A stretch of DNA of 12,233 bases. Source: an uncultured Campylobacter sp. (GTDB lineage: Bacteria > Campylobacterota > Campylobacteria > Campylobacterales > Campylobacteraceae). The position numbers and the translations under genes were made by a program. Within the stretch, counting starts at the first letter, position 1, and each line of letters opens with the position of its first letter. The DNA lies in NCBI RefSeq assembly GCF_937949835.1, contig NZ_CALEDC010000369.1, positions 1 to 12,233 of the forward strand, in the 5' to 3' direction. Shown here piece after piece: positions 6,399 to 12,233 of the stretch. The notes under the pieces were generated by a model. The model worked only from the letters and a program-made list of their open reading frames with translations. It did not search any database and was not told the DNA's origin.

Positions 6399-7784
6399 TC
6401 ATTCGCTCCAAATTTTGCGGTTCAAATTTAGCTCGCTCACGATACCCACAAGCGCGCCGATCTCATCTACGTAAAGCGCTATCGTGGCGTCCTGCTTTAG
6501 CGAGCAGTCGATTCTAGGCTCGAAATTATCGCGCCAAGTCTCGATCGCCACGTAAATTTTATCCTCTTTCAGTACCGCGTTTATCTGCGAGCCCAGTCTT
6601 AGATAGATCTCCGTCAGTCGCTGCATCAAAAGCGGCGTCAGAGCGTATCTCGCGCCCACTTGATCGGTCGTATAGACGTCGAAAAACTCCTCAAATTTCA
6701 CGTCGTCCATATTCGCTCGCTGCCCGTATTTGCGCAGATTTCGCGAGTTTTTGTGACACACCCGCACCTCGCAGTTAAGCCTTTTGTGAAAGTCTGCGAC
6801 GAAAAGCACTCCGTGGAATTTTACGTCGGTGCGAGTGCCGTTTTTGGTGCGCACCTTTTCGGCGGCGTAAAAGTCGCTAAAGCTAACGCGCACGCCCTGC
6901 ACCTCCCCGCTCATCATATCCTCGCTCGATTGCTCGTTTATGTAGCAGTCGTAAATTTCAAAAAACTCATCCGTCCCTAGCCCGCCGCTTTCATCGTAGC
7001 TAAGCCCGAAGCTTTTTGCGATGCTCGCGACGACCCTGCTTTTAAAATTTGATCTGAAATTCTGTCTTTTGCTCGCCGTCAAAAAAGAGCCCGCGGCGCC
7101 GTAAACGGCGATGCCGAAAAATACGCCGGCTATTATATCGCCCCAAAAGCGCGCCACCAGTGCGCCCACGCCAGTCCCTACGACAGCGGCGATTAGATTA
7201 GCCTTTTTCACCGCTTTTTGCAGCGCCGCACGCTCATCCTCTAGGCTCTGCAGATCGTCCAAGAAGTTAAATTTTGACTGAGTTGCGCCGTCTTTCTCGC
7301 CCCCGCCCTCACCTTCGGCGGCTTTAGGTTCAAACCTTCCGTAAGTAGCGCTCATGCGGCTATCGCTGTTTTCAGAGATACCGCCCTCGCCCGCTCCGGC
7401 TTTTAATACCTGCCCCTCTTTCGCATCGGCTCTTAAAATTTGCCCGTCTTGCGCCGCACCCTGCCCTAATGCGTCCGTATCTTGCGCCGTATCAAAGCCG
7501 CTAAATTTATCAAAATTTGCGCGTTGCGCGCCCTCATTTTTGCCAAAGCTTAAACTGTAAAATAGACGGTAGAGCAGCCCGTTTAAAACCGGAAAGATGA
7601 TGAAAAGCGCGACTATGAGCCAGTTTGTATCAAACGAGACGGGCTCCGCCCTCGTATTTAAAAACAGGTAAAGCCCGACTAGCAACAGGATTATCAAAAA
7701 TGAGACGAGCTTGCTAATGCGCGCGAGCTTTTCGCGCCGTTTTTCAAGTAGGTAAAGCTCCTGCGAATCGCCGTTTCTATCCAT
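6399..7784 (-). CDS. DUF3137 domain membrane protein with a long low-complexity linker
   Basis: This is a 461-residue membrane protein of unknown function. A first membrane hairpin lies at about 26-43 and 55-73. A 90-residue Ala/Gly/Asp/Glu-rich linker follows (81-170). Then come a charged helix (176-195), a second membrane hairpin (about 196-213 and 215-232), and a C-terminal DUF3137-like domain (about 250-461) with FFDVYTTDQVGARYALTP and KIYVAIETWRDNFEP. DUF3137 proteins are often found with LemA, but none is seen here. I start at the ATG at 7784 rather than the one at 7805. AAAAGGCGGATT directly precedes 7784, giving AAGG 6 nt upstream, and nothing like a ribosome site precedes 7805. The linker and doubled hairpins make the protein longer than the usual family member as I recall it. 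Confidence 0.75.
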   Translation of the reverse strand: MDRNGDSQELYLLEKRREKLARISKLVSFLIILLLVGLYLFLNTRAEPVSFDTNWLIVALFIIFPVLNGLLYRLFYSLSFGKNEGAQRANFDKFSGFDTAQDTDALGQGAAQDGQILRADAKEGQVLKAGAGEGGISENSDSRMSATYGRFEPKAAEGEGGGEKDGATQSKFNFLDDLQSLEDERAALQKAVKKANLIAAVVGTGVGALVARFWGDIIAGVFFGIAVYGAAGSFLTASKRQNFRSNFKSRVVASIAKSFGLSYDESGGLGTDEFFEIYDCYINEQSSEDMMSGEVQGVRVSFSDFYAAEKVRTKNGTRTDVKFHGVLFVADFHKRLNCEVRVCHKNSRNLRKYGQRANMDDVKFEEFFDVYTTDQVGARYALTPLLMQRLTEIYLRLGSQINAVLKEDKIYVAIETWRDNFEPRIDCSLKQDATIALYVDEIGALVGIVSELNLNRKIWSE

Positions 7785-7896
7785 AATCCGCCTTTTGTAA
7801 CGCATTTAAGCGCCGGTTTATTTGTCGCGCGCTAAATTTAAACGTTTGCGCGCCGCCGCCTGATCTCCGCTAAATTTAGCATAAAGCTCGCGCCCT

Positions 7897-7958
7897 GCTG
7901 TAAAATTTTAAAATTTGTGCCGCCACTTTAAATTTGGCCGCTGTAAAATTTTAAATTT
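7897..7958. repeat. Short direct repeat between two minus-strand genes
   Basis: GCTGTAAAATTTTAAA occurs at 7897-7912 and again at 7940-7955, 43 bp apart. Both lie in the spacer of about 200 bp between the C-S lyase stop and the DUF3137 start. The background is rich in AAATTT words, so part of the match is compositional. The spacer should also hold a promoter for the DUF3137 gene, but no clear TATAAT was found. Confidence 0.5.
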
Positions 7959-7982
7959 CGTCCTTGCCGCGCCGCAGTTCGT

Positions 7983-9176
7983 TTAATGCGGGCAAATCTT
8001 TAGCGCCTCTTTCAGCCGCCCTAGCCCGTCTTTTAGCAGCGCCCTAGAGGTCGCGATATTTAGGCGCAAAAATTTCTCGCCGCCCTTGCCGTATTGCGCG
8101 CCGGCTGAAAGATACAGCCCCGCTTTTTCGCGGATGAAGCGCGCAAGCTCCGCGCTATCCTGCGTGTAAGCGCCCGCATCAAGCCACATCAGATAGGTCG
8201 CGTCTTGCGGCACGACGCGCACCTGCGGAAGCTCACGCGCGATAAATTCCGCCGCGAATTTGCGATTTTCGCTGAGGTATTCGCGCAGAGCATCTAGCCA
8301 CGCCGCACCCTTCGTAAATGCGGCGATCGCGCCCTGGACGCCGAAAAAATTCGGCTCGGCGATGTCGTCGGAATTTAGCGCCTTTGAAATTTTGTGGCGC
8401 AGAAATTTATCTGCGGCAAAGACCGCCGCGCTTTGCAGCCCCGCGATGTTAAACGCCTTGGTGGGCGCGATTATGGAGGCTGAAATTTTCTCGCACGTCT
8501 CGCTCGCGGCAGCAAATGGCGTGTAACGCACGCCCGGCTCGGTCAGATCGCAATGCACCTCATCGCTAAGCACGATCACACCGTGCTTCTCGCACAGCTC
8601 GCCGATACGGGCGAGATCGTCCCTGCTAAAGGTGCGACCGATCGGATTGTGCGGGTTACAAAGGATAAAAAGCGTCGTCTGCGGATCGGCGAGCTTAGCC
8701 TGTAGATCCTCCCAATCGATGCTATAATCGCCGCTAGCGTAGGCAAGTTCGTTTTCTATCGGCACGCGGGCGGCGTTTTTGATGCAGTAGTAAAAGCAGT
8801 TATAAACCGGGCTCATCAGCAGCACGTTCTCGGCGGGCGAAGTAAGCTTGCGGATGATCGAGTCAATCGCAGGCAGCGTGCCGCCAGCATAGATCAGCCA
8901 CTCCTTTTGGATTTCATAATCGTGGCGCGCGAGCCACCAGCCTTGATACGCGCTGCGCCACTCATCATCCACAAGCGAATAGCCCAAAACCCGCTCGTTC
9001 AGCCGCTTTTGCAGAGCCTCGATGATCTCGGGCGCTACGGCAAAGTCCATATCCGCGACCCACATCGGAAGCTCGCTCTCGCCTACGTCCCATTTAAGCG
9101 ACTTCGTGCCGCGACGGTTCGGCAGAGTATCGAAATCATATTTCTCCTTGCCGCTTATAAAATCAAAAAGTCCCAT
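7983..9176 (-). CDS. patB: MalY/PatB-type PLP-dependent C-S lyase (cystathionine beta-lyase)
   Basis: This is a cytosolic PLP enzyme (397 residues, fold-type I) of the MalY/PatB family, which cleaves cystathionine or cysteine to a thiol or sulfide, pyruvate and ammonia. The N-terminal MWVADMDF (38-45) is the family hallmark. Other marks are NPHNPIG (174-180), DEVHCD (205-210), the Schiff-base Lys240 in APTKAFNIAG, and the carboxylate-binding Arg371 in FLRLNIA. Length and motif order are normal. AAGGG inside the end of the upstream DUF3737 gene serves as the ribosome site. The two genes are 1 nt apart (TAAGATG), so they are one transcript. With a cysteine importer nearby in the window, a role in making sulfide from cysteine or in methionine metabolism is plausible. 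True substrate preference cannot be read from the sequence. Confidence 0.9.
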   Translation of the reverse strand: MGLFDFISGKEKYDFDTLPNRRGTKSLKWDVGESELPMWVADMDFAVAPEIIEALQKRLNERVLGYSLVDDEWRSAYQGWWLARHDYEIQKEWLIYAGGTLPAIDSIIRKLTSPAENVLLMSPVYNCFYYCIKNAARVPIENELAYASGDYSIDWEDLQAKLADPQTTLFILCNPHNPIGRTFSRDDLARIGELCEKHGVIVLSDEVHCDLTEPGVRYTPFAAASETCEKISASIIAPTKAFNIAGLQSAAVFAADKFLRHKISKALNSDDIAEPNFFGVQGAIAAFTKGAAWLDALREYLSENRKFAAEFIARELPQVRVVPQDATYLMWLDAGAYTQDSAELARFIREKAGLYLSAGAQYGKGGEKFLRLNIATSRALLKDGLGRLKEALKICPH

Positions 9177-9177
9177 C

Positions 9178-10020
9178 TTACGCCCTTAATTCAGTGATAA
9201 TTTCAGTTTTAGACGCATCCGTTGCGCCATCTAGAATCAGCTCGTCGATGCTTTCTGCGCGGATCAACCCGCTGCTCGGATTTTTGACGCTATCGATCGC
9301 GCCTTTTACCTCGGCACGGACATCGCTGTATTCAAACGCCAGCGTCGTATTTATAAGCTCGCAGTCTTGCAAGCGCAAATTTTGCATATAGCAAAAGCCC
9401 TGCAGGCTCTCGATCTTGCAGTTTCGCAGCGTTACATTTTTGGAATTCCATCCAAAGTACTCGCCCGCGATGAAGCAGTCCTCGACCACGATATTTTCGC
9501 AGTTCCAAAACGCGTCCTTGGATAGGAGCTTGGAGTTTTTGATCGTTACGTCTTTGCAGCCGTCGAAGCAGTAATCCCCAAAAAGCGATAGATTTTCGAT
9601 GCTTAAGTTTTCGCAATCAAGCCCGAAATACGCGCCCTTTGCGGTAACGTTTTTTAGCGTGACGTCGCTGCAGTGCCACAAGGTCTCTTGTGCGTCGTGG
9701 AATTCCACATTTTGCAACGCGGCGTCTTTTACGCGACGAAGCCCCTTGGGAGCGCCGTAGAGGCAGTCTTTTAGCACTACGCCGCGGCTATACCAGATCC
9801 CTGCGCGCGCGACCTCGTCGAATAAACAATCCTGCGCGCGAATATTTTCGGCGTACCAAAACGGATATTTCCACTCAAATTTACAGTTTTGCGCGACGAT
9901 ATTTACGCTGTGTTTTAGCGGCGACTCGCCCTCGCCGAAGACGGAATTTTCGATCCGCAGATCCTTTGCGCCGAATAGCGCTCGCTCGCCGCTAAAGTGC
10001 TTTTGTTTTAATATTTGCAT
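9178..10020 (-). CDS. DUF3737 right-handed beta-helix protein
   Basis: This is a 280-residue protein of unknown function with no signal peptide, so it is probably cytosolic. From about residue 38 to 236 it consists of repeated 19-residue rungs. The repeat core is [NDS]-[VIL]-x-[ILV]-x-[ND]-[CS], preceded by aromatic pairs such as FWY, IWY, LWH and FWN. Rung markers fall at 41, 60, 81, 100, 120, 139, 158, 177, 196, 215 and 234. This regular spacing with stacked Asn, Cys and aromatics is a parallel beta-helix, as in the DUF3737 family. The ATG has AAGGA (+ strand 10026-10030) at 5 nt spacing. It is the first gene of a two-gene operon with the C-S lyase. A scaffold or binding role is possible; no catalytic motif was recognised. 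Confidence 0.8.
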   Translation of the reverse strand: MQILKQKHFSGERALFGAKDLRIENSVFGEGESPLKHSVNIVAQNCKFEWKYPFWYAENIRAQDCLFDEVARAGIWYSRGVVLKDCLYGAPKGLRRVKDAALQNVEFHDAQETLWHCSDVTLKNVTAKGAYFGLDCENLSIENLSLFGDYCFDGCKDVTIKNSKLLSKDAFWNCENIVVEDCFIAGEYFGWNSKNVTLRNCKIESLQGFCYMQNLRLQDCELINTTLAFEYSDVRAEVKGAIDSVKNPSSGLIRAESIDELILDGATDASKTEIITELRA

Positions 10021-10051
10021 GGCTTTCCTTAGATTTTAAAATTTGCTTCAG

Positions 10052-10076
10052 ATTATACAAGGAATTTCAAAATTCC
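10052..10076 (-). promoter_or_regulatory. Promoter and candidate operator of the DUF3737-C-S lyase operon
   Basis: On the minus strand a perfect TATAAT (10057 down to 10052) lies about 32 nt before the ATG at 10020. Immediately upstream, 10061-10076 is a palindrome: GGAATTT, two centre bases, AAATTCC. Its arms of 7 bp are perfect, and it fills most of the -10/-35 spacer. A dyad in that position is where a repressor would block RNA polymerase. No -35 box is evident. Confidence 0.5.
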
Positions 10077-10437
10077 GCGTAGCTTGGGCGTATGAAACGC
10101 AAGCGAATTTTAAAAATTTTACAATTTAAAGGCGGCGAAGGGCTAAATTTGATGTGCCGCGGTAGCGGTTACACGGCACTTGAAGCGAATGCACGGCAAA
10201 TCGCCGCGCGCCCATGGCCTATAATGGCGCTTCACAAAATGTAGATAAAGCGCACCTAGGTCGCTGCGGCTAGCCGCGTATCCACTCGCGACGTGCGCTG
10301 CCCAAAAGATACAAAAAATTTATCGCAAGCGGCGCCTTATAAAATTTGTAAAATTTTCTACAATCAACGTGCAAGTTCCCCTAAAGCGTCGTGTCTGAAA
10401 AAGCGCAAATTTTACCCCGCGCACAAACGGGGCGCGT
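10077..10437. other. Intergenic region of 361 bp without a gene
   Basis: No coding frame with a ribosome site was found. GTGCCG (10154-10159) pairs with CGGCAC (10174-10179) around a 14-nt loop, and CCGC/GCGG inside it can pair instead. The minus-strand reading of this hairpin (from 10181) shares AAGTGCCGTGTWACCG with the transporter leader hairpin near 1090. A plus-strand TATAAT at 10220-10225 has no gene downstream. Confidence 0.5.
10411..10432 (-). terminator. Weak terminator candidate after the His-tail gene
   Basis: CCCCG (10415-10419) and CGGGG (10428-10432) form a 5-bp GC stem with an 8-nt loop, 6 nt past the stop codon at 10438 on the minus strand. The following bases on that strand are TAAAATTT and then, slightly later, TTTTT, so the T tract is interrupted. 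Position favours a terminator; the sequence is only moderate. Confidence 0.35.
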
Positions 10438-10917
10438 CTAATGCTCGTGGTGATGCAAGTGGATATCTTCGCCGCGGTCTCGATCTGTAGCGCGCTTTCG
10501 CAGATCAAAATACACAAAAAGCCCGCTAGGCTCGCCATCCTCGTAAATTTCAAGTTTGTAGCGCATTACGGCGTGCGTGCACACTGCAACATCAAGCGTC
10601 GCTTCATAGCCGTCTGCGCTGCGCTTTAGCGGGAATTCCGCATTGCCCATATTCATACTCACGCCCGAAATTTTAACGCTCGGATTTTTTAGCTCACGCG
10701 AAATTCCGCTTATTTTTAGCTCGTTTGCTCCCGCTTCGATCGGATGGCGCGCTACGCTAAAGAGCGCCTTCTGCCCGCCGGCGTTAGTCTCGCAGTCCTG
10801 TGCGGCTAGATTGCAGCCCAGACGCGTCCTTATGTCCTTAAATAATGCATCGCTCTCATCCGCGCCAAATCCTAAAGTAGCGGCGAAAATCAAGCTAAAA
10901 CGTAGAGCCTTTATCAT
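10438..10917 (-). CDS. Small exported protein with His-rich C-terminal tail
   Basis: A 159-residue protein I do not recognise with certainty. Residues 1-19 look like a Sec signal peptide (MIKALRF, a hydrophobic core, then FGA before DE), so it is probably periplasmic. The middle (about 50-142) has an alternating strand pattern that could be a small beta-sandwich, distantly like YtkA/FixH-type or copper-related domains. Met88 and Met90 lie in SMNMG, followed by FPL and by a GLFVYFDL strand at 132-139. Cysteines lie at 35, 42 and 113. The protein ends in HLHHHEH, a likely metal-binding tail. AAAGGA lies 5 nt before the ATG. A periplasmic copper, nickel or zinc role is an inference only. The gene is divergent from the next gene to the right. 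Confidence 0.75.
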   Translation of the reverse strand: MIKALRFSLIFAATLGFGADESDALFKDIRTRLGCNLAAQDCETNAGGQKALFSVARHPIEAGANELKISGISRELKNPSVKISGVSMNMGNAEFPLKRSADGYEATLDVAVCTHAVMRYKLEIYEDGEPSGLFVYFDLRKRATDRDRGEDIHLHHHEH

Positions 10918-10941
10918 TATGATCCTTTGTAAATGAAATTT

Positions 10942-10954
10942 GTGCGCAATTTTA
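10942..10954 (-). promoter_or_regulatory. Promoter candidate of the His-tail gene
   Basis: TAAAAT (minus strand, 10954 down to 10949), a five-of-six match to TATAAT, lies about 32 nt before the ATG at 10917. The preceding bases (TTTTCTGC) are T-rich. No -35 box was recognised. Confidence 0.35.
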
Positions 10955-10999
10955 GCAGAAAATTCCGCGCCTATTAAAAATATTTATTAAAATTTTAGC

Positions 11000-11005
11000 T
11001 AAAAT
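11000..11005 (+). promoter_or_regulatory. Promoter candidate of the YegP operon
   Basis: TAAAAT at 11000-11005 lies 28 nt before the ATG at 11034, within an A/T-rich run starting near 10973. It faces away from the promoter of the gene on the left, so the two genes are divergently transcribed from a shared stretch of about 115 bp. The -35 is not evident. Confidence 0.35.
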
Positions 11006-11033
11006 AACGATATCTTCTACGAAAGGATGAAAA

Positions 11034-11396
11034 ATGGCTGAGTTTTTAATCAAAGACGCCAAGGACGGCTGCAAATTCGATCTACTTTATGACGGGCATG
11101 TACTGTGCACCTCCGAGGTTTACACGAGCAAGGCCGCTTGCAAAAACGGCATCGAAAGCGTCGCAAAAAACGCCGCGCTAAATAAGATCGAGGATCAAAT
11201 CGCGGGCGGAGAAAAGCTAAACAATCCGAAATTTGAGCTTTACACCGATAAAGCAGACAAGGTTCGCTTCCGCCTAACGGCCAGCAACGGACAGATCATC
11301 GCCGTTAGCAAGGATTTTGAAGCCAAAGCGGACGCTCTAAAAGTAATAGAGCTTATCGTAAAACAGGCTGCGAAAGCCAAGATCAAGGAGGCGTAA
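11034..11396 (+). CDS. YegP family (DUF1508/UPF0339) protein
   Basis: This is a small cytosolic protein of 120 residues made of two tandem DUF1508 repeats, at about 2-48 and 66-111. The first shows the family pattern: a phenylalanine strand, a DG turn (KDAKDGCKFDL), SEVYTSKAACKNGIESV. The second shows KFELYTDKADKVRFRLTASNGQIIAVSKDF and then a helix. The molecular role of YegP-type proteins is not established. AAAGGA at 11022-11027 lies 6 nt before the ATG. The stop codon directly touches the start of the next gene, so the two are co-translated. Confidence 0.85.
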   Translation: MAEFLIKDAKDGCKFDLLYDGHVLCTSEVYTSKAACKNGIESVAKNAALNKIEDQIAGGEKLNNPKFELYTDKADKVRFRLTASNGQIIAVSKDFEAKADALKVIELIVKQAAKAKIKEA

Positions 11397-11843
11397 ATGG
11401 ACATAAACGGACTTGTAAATATGGTCTCTGCGCTCAAAAGCGACGATAAAAATTTAAGAGAATTTCAAAGCGGTCCGGTCGCTTTTATCGAAAAATTTCT
11501 AGGCGTGGACCTGCCCGACGACCAGATAAATGCGATAATTGCGGGCATCAGCTCAAATTTTTTAAGCAAAAACGAAAGCGGCGGATCTAGCTCGCTAGGC
11601 TCGATGCTGGGCGGACTTTTGGGCGGCGGCGAGGACGTACAAGCAAATGCCGTCGATAGCAAAGGCGTGGATTTTAGCGCGCTGATCGGCAAAATCGCAA
11701 GCGCCAAGCTCGACCTTAACGGCGACGGTAAAATCGATATCAACGACGCAAGTAGCTTTTTGGGCGATCTTTTAGGAGGCGGCGCAAACGGCGAAAATAA
11801 GGGGCTAAATTTAGGCAGCCTGCTAAAAACGTTTAAAATTTAA
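11397..11843 (+). CDS. Small Gly-rich protein with a single EF-hand/dockerin-type calcium loop
   Basis: A 148-residue hypothetical protein without a signal peptide. Residues 1-55 are predicted helical and contain GPVAFIEKFLGVDLPDD (26-42). Residues 61-78 are a Ser/Gly-rich stretch with LGGLLGGG. Residues 106-117 (DLNGDGKIDIND) are a clean calcium-binding loop with Asp/Asn at positions 1, 3, 5, 9 and 12. Asp rather than Glu at position 12 is the dockerin style, but only one loop is present. A second LGGG follows at 126-129, and the C-terminus is LGSLLKTFKI. AAGGAGG at 11385-11391, inside the previous gene, gives a very strong ribosome site 5 nt before the ATG, which suggests higher output than the upstream gene. 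Function unknown. Confidence 0.8.
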   Translation: MDINGLVNMVSALKSDDKNLREFQSGPVAFIEKFLGVDLPDDQINAIIAGISSNFLSKNESGGSSSLGSMLGGLLGGGEDVQANAVDSKGVDFSALIGKIASAKLDLNGDGKIDINDASSFLGDLLGGGANGENKGLNLGSLLKTFKI

Positions 11844-11861
11844 ACGAGGCTAAATTTAAAA

Positions 11862-12057
11862 CGCAGGCCGGATTTTGCGCGACGATATTTAAATTTACGC
11901 GCGCTATTTTAATCCGCGCCTGCGCACTACAGCGCTAGCGTGGAAGGTCTAATTTACGCTGCATTGCGCGTAAAACCTCGCATTTAAGCAAGATAGGCTT
12001 AAATTTGGAACAAGACGGTGTTTAAATTTAAGCCGCTTCTTTGCGGCATTTTGTTTA
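11862..12057 (+). ncRNA. Candidate structured RNA or structured 3' UTR
   Basis: Serial inverted repeats fill this non-coding stretch. The first stem pairs CGCAGGC-C-GGATT (11862-11874) with AATCC-G-GCCTGCG (11911-11924, one bulged C at 11917) and holds an inner GCGCG/CGCGC stem. The second stem is AGGT-TTTACGC (11945-11959) with GCGTAAA-ACCT (11968-11978). The third is an 11-bp perfect pairing, GGCTTAAATTT (11996-12006) with AAATTTAAGCC (12024-12034). The last is a terminator (12032-12047 plus T tract). It begins 19 nt after the stop codon of the EF-hand gene. It may be the 3' end of that mRNA or a separate small RNA; no promoter inside it is convincing. Confidence 0.4.
12032..12057 (+). terminator. 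Intrinsic terminator of the YegP operon
   Basis: GCCGC (12032-12036), loop TTCTTT, GCGGC (12043-12047), then ATTTTGTTT: a compact GC stem with a T-rich tail, the best forward terminator in the window. It lies about 190 nt after the last stop codon. Its left arm shares three bases with the right arm of the preceding 11-bp stem. Confidence 0.7.
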
Positions 12058-12233
12058 TACTGCCGCGACATAGCGCCCTGCTCCGCTCTTTTGAGCGTCT
12101 ATATTGAGCCAAAATAACCAAAAACTCTGCTTTAAATTTTATCTTTGCTCTTTGATGTCCGCTTTAAATTTAGTCGCTCTTTGACTCCGTTTTATTTTGT
12201 TACCCATTCAAATTCCCACATAGCGCGCCATAG
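12058..12233. other. Right-edge intergenic DNA
   Basis: No gene is supported. CGCTC-TTTT-GAGCG at 12084-12097 is a perfect small hairpin without a T tail. On the minus strand the last 13 codons before a stop at 12192-12194 read as an open frame to the edge (ending MWEFEWVTK), which could be the tail of a gene beyond the window but is too short to judge. Confidence 0.4.
12129..12188. repeat. Two imperfect tandem repeats
   Basis: A 32-bp unit (12129-12160) and a 28-bp unit (12161-12188) share GCTTTAAATTT at the start, GCTCTTTGA near the end, and a TCC ending, differing by a short deletion in the middle. A weaker third unit may follow. No function is evident. Confidence 0.55.

Noticed and set aside
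6091..6474. Plus-strand open frame of 127 codons in the convergent intergenic region
   Set aside because: It has no ribosome site, the translation is rich in Arg, His and Ser without pattern, and it overlaps the 3' end of the DUF3137 gene on the other strand.
7785..7805. Longer start for the DUF3137 protein at 7805
   Set aside because: No ribosome site precedes 7805, while AAGG lies 6 nt before the ATG at 7784.
10220..10225. Plus-strand TATAAT in the intergenic region
   Set aside because: No forward gene lies downstream before 11034, and the intervening DNA holds a gene on the other strand.
12192..12233. Possible 3' end of a minus-strand gene reading off the right edge
   Set aside because: Only 13 codons are visible before the stop, too few to support a gene.

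Overview
The window looks like chromosomal DNA of a Campylobacter, most likely one of the more GC-rich oral species (the C. gracilis / rectus / showae type). The main reason is the substrate-binding lipoprotein at 4917-5777, which reads like the C. jejuni cysteine-binding protein CjaA over its whole length. Supporting signs are the frequent AAATTT words, AAGGAG ribosome sites, TATAAT -10 boxes with poor -35 boxes, and a phase-variation-type G tract. No rRNA, tRNA, transposase, integrase or CRISPR array was seen. The species assignment is an inference.

Layout. 1-1207: an AT-rich outer-membrane beta-barrel gene on the minus strand, with a terminator at the left edge. Upstream of it are a G10 tract abutting a candidate -10 box, a set of degenerate 26-bp tandem repeats, and a forward promoter and leader hairpin. 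1208-2680: a DASS/SLC13-type dicarboxylate or anion symporter. 2814-5777: a compact four-gene operon for a polar amino acid ABC importer (permease, permease, ATPase, CjaA-like lipoprotein). 5778-6398: a convergent intergenic stretch with no convincing gene. 6399-7784: a DUF3137 membrane protein with an unusual low-complexity linker. 7983-10020: a minus-strand pair, a DUF3737 beta-helix protein followed after 1 nt by a MalY/PatB-type C-S lyase. 10438-10917: a small exported protein with a His-rich tail. 11034-11843: a forward pair, a YegP/DUF1508 protein followed directly by a small glycine-rich protein with one EF-hand/dockerin-type calcium loop. 11844-12233: non-coding DNA with a dense series of inverted repeats ending in a good intrinsic terminator, then short tandem repeats.

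How the parts may work together. The importer resembles the C. jejuni cysteine system and PatB-type enzymes split cysteine or cystathionine, so uptake of sulfur amino acids followed by release of sulfide, ammonia and pyruvate is a reasonable reading, though the two loci are separate transcription units. The DASS carrier would supply C4-dicarboxylates or related anions, common carbon sources or electron acceptors for campylobacters. The beta-barrel gene looks like an accessory surface protein that may be switched by its promoter tract. The best candidates for something undescribed are the structured RNA-like region 11862-12057 and the small EF-hand protein just before it.
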